A DNA stretch of 64,000 nucleotides from Castellaniella sp036379515 (GCF_036379515.1 NZ_DASVGN010000031.1:62001-126000), one strand, 5' to 3'; shown: positions 9,018 to 16,870, counted from the first letter of the stretch. Notes: generated from the sequence alone by a model not told the origin. Translations and numbers: made by a program.

Positions 9018-10141
9018 GAATTGCTCTGGCCTTGGCCCGGGATTTCATCACGGAATACGGGGTGCGCGCCGTGTGGCAGGCTGCGCCAGTACTGTGGGGC
9101 CGCCGTAACCTGTGCGCCCAATTCTTCGGCCGCGTGCCAGGGCCAGCGGGGGTCCCACAGAATAGCCCGTGCAATCGAGATCATGTCGGCCTGGCCCGAA
9201 CGGATGATGTCATCTGCCTGCCTGGCGCTGGTGATGAGGCCTACCCCACCTGTCGTGAGGCCTGACGCTTTGCGGACACGTTGTGCAAACGGGACCTGGA
9301 ACGACGGGTGCGGCGAGATCTTTTGTTGGGGCGAGAGTCCACCCGTCGAGACGTCGATCCAATCGCATCCTTTTCCCTTGAGCGCTTGCGCCAGCGCCAC
9401 GGTCTGGTCCAGGTCCCAGCCGCCGTCCACCCAGTCGGTGGCCGACACCCGGATGCCCAGGGGCTTGTCGGGCCAAACCTGACGCACGGCGTCGTAGATT
9501 TCTAGCGGGTAGCGTAGCCGGTTCTCCAGCGAGCCTCCGTAGAGGTCGTCGCGCTGGTTCGAGATCGGTGACAGGAACTGGTGCATCAGGTAGCCGTGTG
9601 CGCCGTGCAACTGGATGGCGTCGAGCCCAAGCCGCTTGGCTCGCTGTGCACTGCTGACGAAGCAGGACCGGATACGCGCCATGTCTGCGTGAGTCAGTGC
9701 ATGAGGGGCCGGATCACCGTTGTGTGGGGCGACCGCCGAGGGCGCTGCAGGCACCCAGCCACCTTCTTGCGGGTGGAGCAGCATTCCGCCTTTCCAGGGC
9801 ACCTGGCACGAGGCTTTGCGGCCCGCGTGGTTGAGTTGCACGCCAATCGGGATGTTGCTCCAGGCACGTACTTCTTCGAGCACCTGCCCCAGTGCGCCTT
9901 CGTTGTCGTCCGAGTACAGTCCGAGGCACCCGGGTGTGATTCGCCCAATGGCTTCCACGGCCGTGGCTTCGAGCAGCAGCATGCCCGCACCGCTCAGTGA
10001 CAGGTTGCCCAGATGCGTGCGGTGCCAGCTGCTGGCCGAACCGTCTTGAGCGCTGTATTGGCACATCGGGCTGATGACGATGCGATTGTCCAGCTGCAGC
10101 GAGCCAAGATGAAGGGGAGTGAAGAGGGTGGGTGTTGTCAT
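9014..10141 (-). CDS. NADH:flavin oxidoreductase, Old Yellow Enzyme (YqjM-like)
   Basis: A 375-aa FMN enzyme expected to reduce activated C=C bonds with NAD(P)H. Characteristic parts are LFTPLHLGSLQLDNRIVISPMCQYSA at the N-terminus, the active-site pair HGAHGYLMHQFLSP, the SNQRDDLYGGSLENRLRYPLEI block, and GGVGLITSARQADDIIRSGQADMISIARAIL near the C-terminus. The Cys in SPMCQYS marks the YqjM-type subgroup. The physiological substrate is unknown. The start at 10141 (MTTPTLF) fits the family better than the GTG four codons upstream. Confidence 0.93.
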   Translation of the reverse strand: MTTPTLFTPLHLGSLQLDNRIVISPMCQYSAQDGSASSWHRTHLGNLSLSGAGMLLLEATAVEAIGRITPGCLGLYSDDNEGALGQVLEEVRAWSNIPIGVQLNHAGRKASCQVPWKGGMLLHPQEGGWVPAAPSAVAPHNGDPAPHALTHADMARIRSCFVSSAQRAKRLGLDAIQLHGAHGYLMHQFLSPISNQRDDLYGGSLENRLRYPLEIYDAVRQVWPDKPLGIRVSATDWVDGGWDLDQTVALAQALKGKGCDWIDVSTGGLSPQQKISPHPSFQVPFAQRVRKASGLTTGGVGLITSARQADDIIRSGQADMISIARAILWDPRWPWHAAEELGAQVTAAPQYWRSLPHGAHPVFRDEIPGQGQSNS

Positions 10142-10199
10142 CCGCAGTACCATCCGAAAAAGCCAAGGCTCTACATTATCAGCAAAAGCGACGGCATTC

Positions 10200-10223
10200 G
10201 GCTTGGGCTTGGGCTTGGGCTTT
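10200..10223. repeat. hexanucleotide tandem repeat (GGCTTG)3 + GGCTTT
   Basis: Three perfect GGCTTG units and a fourth unit with one change lie in the gap between the OYE gene (start 10141, minus) and leuD (end 10285), about 60 bases upstream of the OYE start. Such tracts can change length by slippage. No promoter element could be tied to it. Confidence 0.8.
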
Positions 10224-10284
10224 GCAACGAATCCAGGGCCTGACGTAGCAGGGTGCCAAAGCGGAGCCCTGGTCTCGAGCTTGG

Positions 10285-10929
10285 CTAGTGTGGGGTGAGC
10301 AGCCAGGGGTGGCTGGCGAAGTGCCGAGCCTCGAAGGCACGGATCTCGTCGGCGTGCATCAAGGTCTGGCCGATTTCGTCCAGGCCCTGAAGCAGGACTT
10401 CGCGCCGATAACTGTCGATCTCGAATTTCCAGACCTCTCCATCCGGCGCCGACACGGTCTGCTGGGTGAGATCCACGGTCAACGAGTACCCGGGGGTGCT
10501 GGCCACGGTTTGGAAGAGGTTATCGACGATTTCCTCGGGCAGCGTGATGGGCAGCAGGCCGTTCTTCACGCAGTTGTTGGAGAAAATATCGGCGTAGGAC
10601 TGAGCGACCAGGACTCTGAATCCATACTGCTGCAGGGCCCAGGGCGCATGCTCACGGCTGGAGCCGCAGCCGAAGTTTCGTCGGCCCAAAAGAATCGAGG
10701 CCTGTTGATACCGGGCCTGGTTCAACATGAAGTGTGGATTGATTGGACGTTTGCTGTTGTCCATGCCCGGCTCGCCGTGGTCCAGGTAGCGTAGCTCGTC
10801 GAACAGGTTGGCACCGAACCCGGAGCGCCGGATGGATTTCATGAACTGCTTCGGGATGATGAGGTCGGTGTCGACATTCTCGCGGTCCAGGGGGGCCACC
10901 ACCCCCTTGTGCGTGGCGAAGGCTTGCAT
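10285..10929 (-). CDS. leuD: 3-isopropylmalate dehydratase small subunit (LeuD), orphan copy
   Basis: 214 aa from the ATG at 10927-10929, the normal length of LeuD. The aconitase-swivel features are clear: DRENVDTDLIIPKQF at the N-terminus, NFGCGSSREHAPWAL, and FSNNCVKNGLLPI. LeuD forms isopropylmalate isomerase with LeuC, yet no leuC is nearby; the gene follows an MFS transporter with 11 bases between. It may therefore be a second LeuD paralogue serving a different hydro-lyase, or work with a LeuC encoded elsewhere. The long open frame upstream of 10929 overlaps the MFS gene and is spurious. Confidence 0.9.
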   Translation of the reverse strand: MQAFATHKGVVAPLDRENVDTDLIIPKQFMKSIRRSGFGANLFDELRYLDHGEPGMDNSKRPINPHFMLNQARYQQASILLGRRNFGCGSSREHAPWALQQYGFRVLVAQSYADIFSNNCVKNGLLPITLPEEIVDNLFQTVASTPGYSLTVDLTQQTVSAPDGEVWKFEIDSYRREVLLQGLDEIGQTLMHADEIRAFEARHFASHPWLLTPH

Positions 10930-10940
10930 GGTGGTGGCCT

Positions 10941-12305
10941 TTATTCCGGCAGTTTCTTGCCTGTGGTCTCGGGCAGGAACCAGGGCAGCAGGATCCCAAG
11001 CAGGTAGACGGAGCCCATGGTCAGTGCGGTGTTGGGGATGCCGCCGAAAGATTTGATCAGGGTGCCTGCAATAATGGGGAATACCCAGGCGATCAACCGT
11101 GCGCCGTTGAATATCATGCTGATTGCTGATGTACGTACGGTGGGAGTAAATAGTTCCACCGGGTAGATTGCCATCCACGCAAAAGCGCAGCCCAGTGTGA
11201 AGAAGCCATTGATGGGTGCGAGGATGGCCATCCCCTCGACCGTGCTGGTCAGCTTGTAGGTTGCGACGGTGACCAGCAACGAACCGAGGAAAGTCAGGCA
11301 CATGAAGAGCCTGCGCCCCAGGAGGTCGATGATGAAGCCCGAGAGCATGTAGGCCACGATGGCGCCGATGGTATAGGTAATCGATACGCGGGAGCCCCAT
11401 GCTGCAGGGTCTGCGACGCCTTCTGCTTTGCCGAGCGTCACGGTGTAGGTCAACAGCCAGCTTGAGATGGCCCACCAACCCACTGTGGTGACGGCCGACA
11501 GGATCATGGTCAGGACAGTTCGCCGCAGCGCTGTCGGCTCTGTGAACAGCAGCTTCAGCGTGAATGGGCGCTTGTCGTTATCGGCGGATTTCTGTGTCGC
11601 GGAGCTTTGCCGGGCTTTATTGCTCGTCGCGTTCCAGCGCTTTTCCCGCACGGCCTGCTTCCATTGTTCGGATTCATCCAGTCCGCGTCGGAGATAAAGC
11701 ACCCCCAGAGCGGGAAGTGCGCCCACAGCGAAGATCAGGCGCCAGGTTTCCTGGCCCAGTGGGTGAATCGAGGACAGGGCGTACCAGATGACGGCGGCTA
11801 CCAGGGTTCCCCAACCGAAGCCGGAGTGCAAGAACCCCAGGCCTTTGGCGCGCGCCCGGTCCGGCCAGGTCTCCGACACCAACGCGACGCCGGTTCCCCA
11901 TTCACTGCCCATCGCCAGCCCCGTCAGGAACCGCAGTGCACACAGAACCAGGAACCCATTTGCGAAGACGGTCAACCCGGAGAACATGGCATACAGGAAA
12001 ATCGACCACATCATCATGCGCTTGCGCCCGATGTAATCGGCCAGCACGCCGCCGACGATGCCGCCCAGTCCCCATCCCAGCAGGGTGATGCCGATCACGC
12101 CGCCCGCATAGATGCTGGTGGAGGCAGCCTGCGTCGGGGTCAGAATGGAGTGCATCATCGGGCCGAGCACGACGATGATCGCCATGGCTTCGTAGCCGTC
12201 GAATATCCAGCCCAGGAAGCCCGCCTGCAGCACCTGCCAGTGCTTGCGGGTCAGGCCATCGTGCCAGCGCCCCGAAGGCGCTGCGATAGCCGATTCCTCT
12301 ATCAT
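10941..12305 (-). CDS. MFS transporter, organic/aromatic acid type
   Basis: A 454-aa inner-membrane transporter of the major facilitator superfamily. The start at 12305 is fixed by AGGAGA 9 bases upstream; the open frame upstream is not real. About 12 membrane segments are visible, with the signature DYIGRKRMMMWS between helices 2 and 3 and LLGRRLFM in the second half, the layout of sialate/aromatic-acid symporters. It is divergent from a LysR gene across a 270-base gap holding a palindrome, and is followed by leuD, suggesting uptake of an organic acid. Confidence 0.9.
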   Translation of the reverse strand: MIEESAIAAPSGRWHDGLTRKHWQVLQAGFLGWIFDGYEAMAIIVVLGPMMHSILTPTQAASTSIYAGGVIGITLLGWGLGGIVGGVLADYIGRKRMMMWSIFLYAMFSGLTVFANGFLVLCALRFLTGLAMGSEWGTGVALVSETWPDRARAKGLGFLHSGFGWGTLVAAVIWYALSSIHPLGQETWRLIFAVGALPALGVLYLRRGLDESEQWKQAVREKRWNATSNKARQSSATQKSADNDKRPFTLKLLFTEPTALRRTVLTMILSAVTTVGWWAISSWLLTYTVTLGKAEGVADPAAWGSRVSITYTIGAIVAYMLSGFIIDLLGRRLFMCLTFLGSLLVTVATYKLTSTVEGMAILAPINGFFTLGCAFAWMAIYPVELFTPTVRTSAISMIFNGARLIAWVFPIIAGTLIKSFGGIPNTALTMGSVYLLGILLPWFLPETTGKKLPE

Positions 12306-12376
12306 GTGTGTCTCCTGAATAGTATTGTTTGTATTTCGTGCCGACGCAGGACGTGCAGCTCGCTCCTGTGCGTTTG

Positions 12377-12394
12377 GTGTATCGTCCGATACAC
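12377..12394. promoter_or_regulatory. perfect palindrome, candidate operator
   Basis: GTGTATCG-TC-CGATACAC is an exact inverted repeat with 8-base arms. It lies in the 270-base gap between the divergent MFS (start 12305) and LysR (start 12576) genes. Such a symmetric site is the expected form of a dimeric-repressor operator, but it does not match the loose T-N11-A rule of LysR proteins especially well. No other repeat or RNA gene is seen in the rest of the gap. Confidence 0.55.
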
Positions 12395-12575
12395 GCAACA
12401 GTCTTGACGTCACGGTTGCCGCACAGGCTCGTGCATCAGCCCAAAGCGGCCGATGACCCCTGCGACGGGATAAATATTACGGAACCGGGCGGGATTTGAA
12501 TATTGATGGATCTTCACGCCAGGCATCGTTTTCTACGATGCCTGGAAGCGGCGTCAGCTCACGGGAGGCGTGTGG

Positions 12576-13514
12576 ATGAGTCAGAAGGAGCGGAACCCGA
12601 TCTCATTTGACCTCGAGTCCCTGCAGGTGTTTCTCGCAGCGGTCGAAGAGCACAGCATTTTTGCAGCAGCACGGCGCAACCACATTGTGGCGTCCGCAGC
12701 CAGCAAGCGAATCTCGGTTCTGGAGGAGCGCGCTGGAACGGTGCTGCTGTATCGGCACAGCCGTGGGGTTCGGCCCACGCCCGCCGGCGAAGCACTGTAT
12801 CACCACGCCAAGCGCCTGGACGAGCACCTGCGCCGCATCTCGGACGAGCTCTCGGAATATGCCAATGGGGTACGGGGTCATGTGCGCATCCATGTCAATC
12901 TGACTGCCATGGTTCAGTATTTGCCCCGGGATCTCTCGTCCTTTTTGCAGGAGAACCCCCAGATCCGTCTTGATCTGGTTGAGAAGACCAGCGATCAGGT
13001 GGTGCAGGCCGTCGTGTCGGGTTTGACTGACATTGGGATCTGTTCTTCCGCCCCTGATCCGGCCTTGGATCTGGATGTGCTGACGTATGGGGTGGACCAG
13101 CTGGTTGTGGTTCTGCCGTCCGACCACCGGTTTGCACGGCGCCGGGGCGTGCGCTTTGAAGAGATTCTGGACGAGGACATCATCAGCTTGACGTATGGCA
13201 CGTCGATTCACAAGTTGTGTACGTCTGCCGCCGATCGGCTAGGGCGTACCTTGCGTGTGCGCATGGAAGTGACGGGTTTCGAGGCGGTGCGCAACATGGT
13301 TGCATCCGGGTTGGGCGTCGGAATTCTGCCATCGCCCAGTGTTGAACCCTACCTGGGTGTCATGCCGTTGCGTATGGTTGCGCTGAAGGAGCCGTGGGGC
13401 AAGCGTCCGTTGAACATTGTGGCACGCCGCTTTCGGGTATTGCCGCTACCGTCTCAGTTGCTGATTCGGCACTTGGCGCGTTGCCGCGGGCTGGTGGTAA
13501 ATGATTATTTGTAA
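12576..13514 (+). CDS. LysR family transcriptional regulator
   Basis: 312 aa from the ATG at 12576, which has GGGAGG 7 bases upstream; a GTG two codons earlier is too close to that site. An N-terminal winged helix-turn-helix (FDLESLQVFLAAVEEHSIFAAARRNHIVASAASKRIS) is followed by a periplasmic-binding-like effector domain. The helix-turn-helix departs from common LysR proteins, with ASAASKRISVLEERAG in place of the usual S.Q..LE. It diverges from the MFS-leuD unit and probably controls it. Its stop lies 3 bases before the prophage-remnant att repeat. Confidence 0.93.
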   Translation: MSQKERNPISFDLESLQVFLAAVEEHSIFAAARRNHIVASAASKRISVLEERAGTVLLYRHSRGVRPTPAGEALYHHAKRLDEHLRRISDELSEYANGVRGHVRIHVNLTAMVQYLPRDLSSFLQENPQIRLDLVEKTSDQVVQAVVSGLTDIGICSSAPDPALDLDVLTYGVDQLVVVLPSDHRFARRRGVRFEEILDEDIISLTYGTSIHKLCTSAADRLGRTLRVRMEVTGFEAVRNMVASGLGVGILPSPSVEPYLGVMPLRMVALKEPWGKRPLNIVARRFRVLPLPSQLLIRHLARCRGLVVNDYL

Positions 13515-13517
13515 ACG

Positions 13518-13566
13518 CTGGAGGCGCAAGCCGGAATCGAACCGACGTACACGGATTTGCAATCCG
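13518..13566. repeat. att direct repeat, left copy (partial tRNA-Cys)
   Basis: Identical over 49 bases to 16871-16919. It reproduces the tRNA-Cys from the CCA end to the anticodon stem on the minus strand and then diverges (ACTACG against CTGCAT). It is therefore not a functional tRNA gene but the duplicated attachment half left by integration. Confidence 0.9.
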
Positions 13567-13606
13567 ACTACGAAAGTCCTGGAAAGCGTGTGTTTAAGCC
13601 ATTCTA

Positions 13607-13643
13607 GCATTTTTAGTTGTTCCGCAAACGGCACCAAAAATGC
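13607..13643. repeat. inverted repeat downstream of the integrase stub
   Basis: GCATTTTT (13607-13614) and AAAAATGC (13636-13643) can pair. The repeat lies about 50 bases past the integrase stop on the minus strand, between the gene and the att site. It could be a weak integrase terminator or part of the attP arm region. Confidence 0.4.
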
Positions 13644-13694
13644 GTTTTTAGACCAGCATGAATAAAGGCTTTCCGATTTTTTGCGGAAATAATT

Positions 13695-13806
13695 TCAGCG
13701 GGTGGCGGTGACTTTCTTGCCCAGTCTGTGACGCACGTATCTGCGTGTTGTGCGCTCTGATGTGTGGCCCAATTGATCGCGTGCAGCACCCATACCGTTG
13801 GTGTAC
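13695..13806 (-). pseudogene. phage tyrosine integrase, C-terminal remnant
   Basis: On the minus strand the last 30-odd codons before the TGA at 13695 read MGAARDQLGHTSERTTRRY then VRHRLGKKVTATR. The LGHTS-x-x-TTRRY pattern holds the conserved histidine and the nucleophilic tyrosine at the end of tyrosine recombinases. Residues upstream of about 13806 no longer look like integrase and coincide with the truncated portal reading frame on the other strand, so a deletion has removed the N-terminal part. Its position beside the att repeat is where the integrase of such an element belongs. Confidence 0.75.
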
Positions 13807-15186
13807 TTGACCGGCATTACCCCGTCGGGGCTGAATGCTACAAGCCAAGGCGAGATTGAGGTCTTCCAGGATACGTTGGCGTCCAACCAAGAGATTTACT
13901 CGCCAGTCATCCAGTGGATTCTGGAAGCGGTGCAGTTATCCATTTTCGGCGAAATCGATCCAGAAATCACGTTCGATTGGAATCCGCTCAAGGTTGTTGC
14001 TCCCACCGAAGCCGCAACGATTCGAAAAACGCAGGCCGATACCGATAACGTGTACATCGATGCGGGCGTGCTCTTGCCTGACGAAGTGCGCGAGCATCTG
14101 GCTGCCGAAGAGGATTCCCCGTACGCGGCGTTGGATCTCTCGCGGGAACTGCCTGAGCCCATGATGGCGCACGCTGGCGAAGGACCGGATGAGGAAGGGT
14201 TGAGTCCGCTGGAGGAAGAACCGCAGGAAGAGGAACCCCCTTCCGCTCAGGACGCTGCGGAGTTCGAGGAATCGAAGCATCCACGCGATCAGGACGGCAA
14301 GTTCGAAGCTGGTTCTGGGGGCGGCGTAGCGTCAGCGGGAAAGAGTGGTGGTCGGGCCAGTAAATCTGGGACGCTCATTGATGCTGGAAATGACCGCAAA
14401 TTGTGGCCCGCACACATCCAGGCGCTAAAGCTGCCGCCGGCTTGGACCGATGTCCGGATCAGCCAAGACCCAGAGGCCGATCTGCAGGCCGTAGGCAAGG
14501 ATTCCAAGGGGCGTGCGCAGTACGTCTATTCGCAGCGGTTTCAGCAGTCTCAAGCCGCTGCAAAATTCGGACGCATCAGTGCGCTGATGAGGGAATACGA
14601 TGGAATGGCCGCTCAGGTTATGAAGGATCGACAATCCTCCGATCGGGCGGTCAGAGCCAATTCCGATTGCATGGATTTGGTCATGAAAATGGGCATCCGC
14701 CCGGGGTCTGAATCAGACACGAAAGCGGCGAAAAAGGCTTATGGGGCAACGACTTTAAAAGGCCAGCATGTTAAAATAGAAGGGTCAGAAGTGACTCTTT
14801 CATTCGTCGGAAAAAAGGGCATCCAGCTTGATCTTCCAGTGCGTGACGAGGCATTGAAAGCCATGCTAATCGAACGCAAAAAGCGAGCAGGTAACACAGG
14901 GAAGCTCTTCGCAGGCATTAGCGAGAAAACGCTCCTGGGCTACTCTCACTCACTTGATGGCGGCCACTTCAAAACCAAAGATTTCCGCACGCATGTTGGG
15001 ACCTCCACGGCAATGAGGGAGGTGGCCGGAATGGCATCACCCACGAACGCGAAGGAGTATCAGAAGCTGACCAAAGAGGTCGGTAAGCGCGTTTCAGCCG
15101 TTTTAGGAAATACGCCCACCGTTGCGCTTCAAAGCTACATCGATCCTGCTGTATTCGCCCCATGGGAGGCTGCAATTGGAAAATGA
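13798..15186 (+). pseudogene. phage portal C-terminus fused to topoisomerase-IB-like domain, 5'-truncated
   Basis: 462 codons, probably lacking the original 5' end. Residues 2-120 resemble the C-terminal part of DUF1073/Acb1-type phage portal proteins (TGITPSGLNATSQGEIEVF; TDNVYIDAGVLLPDEVREHL). Residues 121-160 are an acidic linker, then KHPRDQDGKFEAGSG (160-174), a linker type known before C-terminal payload domains of phage head proteins. Residues about 200-462 resemble type IB topoisomerases: PPAWTDVRIS (213-222), Arg301 in GIRPGSE, Lys339/340 in FVGKKG, Arg397 in FKTKDFRT, LGNTP (436-440) and SYIDPAVF with Tyr447. Every catalytic position of the domain is present. There is no credible start with a ribosome site at the 5' edge, so expression is doubtful. 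Confidence 0.7.
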
Positions 15187-15334
15187 ACTGCCTAATGTGC
15201 ATTTTGGCTGGCCTGAAGCGCAGCCTGTGGATTGGCGCAACGCTTCCGACGATGACCCGGATGACGAAGAGTTGAAAGAAACTCCACCGTTTGTCATTGC
15301 AGTCCTTGGATACGATCCAAAGGATATTGACTAA
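15176..15334 (+). CDS. small acidic phage protein, TTG start
   Basis: 52 aa, beginning with TTG at 15176 and overlapping the end of the topoisomerase frame by 11 bases. GGGAGG at 15164-15169 lies 6 bases before the TTG, a good ribosome site that decides the start. The product (ENELPNVHFGWPEAQPVDW, then an Asp/Glu-rich segment and FVIAVLGYDPKDID) has no membrane segment or known motif. The tight coupling to the portal-topoisomerase frame suggests it belongs to the same phage head region. Function unknown. Confidence 0.6.
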   Translation: MENELPNVHFGWPEAQPVDWRNASDDDPDDEELKETPPFVIAVLGYDPKDID

Positions 15335-15355
15335 AAGTCTTCTTGTGCTTCTCGG

Positions 15356-15378
15356 GCCAGCCACGCGCTGGCTTTTTT
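15356..15378 (+). terminator. rho-independent terminator
   Basis: GCCAGC-CACGC-GCTGGC followed by six T residues, 22 bases after the stop of the small phage gene. It would end transcription of the portal fragment and the small gene. Confidence 0.75.
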
Positions 15379-15388
15379 ATTGCCTGCC

Positions 15389-15487
15389 ATGAAACTTCGA
15401 TCTCCAACGGGTAAGCCGGTCAAGCTCAAGCCGGTTCATCCGGATGGGTTGTGTCCCTCGCAGTGGTGTAACTGGGGTCACCGGTAG
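15389..15487 (+). pseudogene. short ORF truncated by the IS256-family insertion
   Basis: An ATG at 15389 opens a frame reading MKLRSPTGKPVKLKPVHPDG up to the left end of the insertion sequence at 15451, then continues for about a dozen codons inside the element to a TAG. Only about 21 residues are native. It may be the 5' end of the next phage gene, cut off by the insertion. No homology can be claimed from so few residues. Confidence 0.35.
15451..15473. repeat. IS left inverted repeat
   Basis: Begins GTGTCCC, ends GTGGTGTAACT. It pairs with the right end apart from a 5-versus-6-base divergent middle. Confidence 0.8.
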
Positions 15488-15542
15488 TGTTTCGGGTTTA
15501 GGGGTTTGGGTTGCATACCTGACCCAACCTGAGGAACCACCG

Positions 15543-16742
15543 ATGACCAACGACATGATGCAACTTCAAGGGCTGCTTGAGAAGAGCGCCGACGCCGACG
15601 TGCTGCGCGAGATGATCGGTTTTGCCAGCCAGCGACTGATGGAACTGGAAGTGCAGGCCCGCACGGGCGCGGACTATGGGCAGAAGAATCCAGCCCGACT
15701 GGCTCAACGCAACGGTTACCGTGAGCGGGACTGGCAGACCCGCGCCGGAGCCGTGGAGCTGCGCATCCAGAAGCTGCGCCAGGGCAGCTACTTTCCAAGC
15801 TTTCTCGAACCACGGCGCATGACCGAGAAGGCGCTGACCGCCGTAATCCAGGAGGCCTACATCCAGGGGGTGTCGACCCGCTCGGTGGACGCCCTGGTGC
15901 AGGCCATGGGCGGCACGGGGCTATCCAAGAGCGAGGTCTCGCGGCTGTGCGAGGAGATCGACGGGCGCGTGCAGGCCTTTCTCACCCGTCCCATCGAGGG
16001 CGACTGGCCCTACCTGTGGATCGATGCCACCTATGTGAAGACGCGCCAGGAAGGCCGCATCGTGAGCGTGGCGGTGATCGTCGCGATGGGCGTGAACGCT
16101 GACGGCCGGCGCGAGGTGCTGGGCATGGACATAGGCGCCTCGGAGGCCGAGGTGTTCTGGAAGGAGTTCCTGCGCGGACTCGCCCACCGGGGCCTGCGCG
16201 GTGTGAAGCTCGTGATCTCCGACAACCACAGCGGCATCAAGGCGGCCGTCTCCAAGGTGTTCACAGCCTCCTGGCAGCGCTGCCGCGTGCACTTCATGCG
16301 CAACGCCCTGTCCTACGCCGGCCGGCGTGGCAAACGGGTGGTCGCCGCCTTCATTGCGACCACCTTCGCTCAGGACACGGCCGCTGCCGCCCGCGAGCAG
16401 TGGCGCCGCGTGGCCGATCAGCTGCGCCCCTCCGTGCCCAAGCTAGCCGCGCTCATGGATACGGCCGAGGAGGACGTCCTGGCCTACATGAACTTCCCGC
16501 CCGCGCACCGCACCAAGCTGCACAGCACCAACCCCATCGAGCGGCTGAATCACGAGATCAAACGCCGCACCGAGGTCGTGGGCATCTTCCCCAACGAGGC
16601 GGCGGTTCGGCGCCTGGTCGGCGCCATCCTGTGCGAACAGAATGACGAGTGGATCGTGCAGCGCGCTCGTTACATGCCCCGCGAGGCGCTGAACGAAATC
16701 CTTGATCACCCTGCCGCCGACCTGCCGGCCGTGGCAAACTGA
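15543..16742 (+). CDS. IS256-family transposase (Transposase_mut)
   Basis: A 399-aa DDE transposase from the ATG at 15543 (MTNDMMQLQGLLEK). The catalytic triad is visible: Asp in LWIDATYVK, Asp in LVISDNHSG, and Glu in STNPIERLNHEIKRRTEVVGIFPN. CRVHFMRN with a conserved Cys and His lies between the second Asp and the Glu, as in IS256 relatives. The gene is intact and full length, so the element may still be active. The open frame upstream of the ATG lies in the IS end and is not coding. Confidence 0.96.
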   Translation: MTNDMMQLQGLLEKSADADVLREMIGFASQRLMELEVQARTGADYGQKNPARLAQRNGYRERDWQTRAGAVELRIQKLRQGSYFPSFLEPRRMTEKALTAVIQEAYIQGVSTRSVDALVQAMGGTGLSKSEVSRLCEEIDGRVQAFLTRPIEGDWPYLWIDATYVKTRQEGRIVSVAVIVAMGVNADGRREVLGMDIGASEAEVFWKEFLRGLAHRGLRGVKLVISDNHSGIKAAVSKVFTASWQRCRVHFMRNALSYAGRRGKRVVAAFIATTFAQDTAAAAREQWRRVADQLRPSVPKLAALMDTAEEDVLAYMNFPPAHRTKLHSTNPIERLNHEIKRRTEVVGIFPNEAAVRRLVGAILCEQNDEWIVQRARYMPREALNEILDHPAADLPAVAN

Positions 16743-16782
16743 TAACCGCAGCGCAAACCCGCCCGAGCTCTACTGAGCCCGA

Positions 16783-16806
16783 AGTTACACCACGCGGGGG
16801 GGACAC
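16783..16806. repeat. IS right inverted repeat
   Basis: On the minus strand it begins GTGTCCC and ends GTGGTGTAACT, mirroring 15451-15473 with one extra base in the middle. Confidence 0.8.
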
Positions 16807-16870
16807 AATCAAAGATATGCGTTTGCGGAAATCCGATGTTGCGGTAAATGCCTGTAAACCCGCATCAAAC

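Larger units (their letters stand above)
15451..16806. mobile_element. IS256-family insertion sequence
   Basis: A 1,356-bp element with imperfect terminal inverted repeats (15451-15473 and 16783-16806) enclosing a complete transposase gene. The flanking bases (GGATGGGTT on the left, AATCAAAGA on the right) do not form the 8-9 bp target duplication usual for this family. The right flank is only 64 bases from the right att repeat. Either the duplication has decayed or a deletion adjacent to the element removed one flank. Confidence 0.88.

Noticed and set aside
10930..11478. N-terminal extension of the leuD frame over the MFS gene
   Set aside because: The extension reads as basic low-complexity sequence in a shifted frame of the MFS transporter; LeuD begins at the ATG at 10929.
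13518..13566. A second tRNA-Cys gene
   Set aside because: Only the 3' half from the anticodon stem to CCA is present; the 5' half is replaced by unrelated sequence, as expected of an att duplicate.
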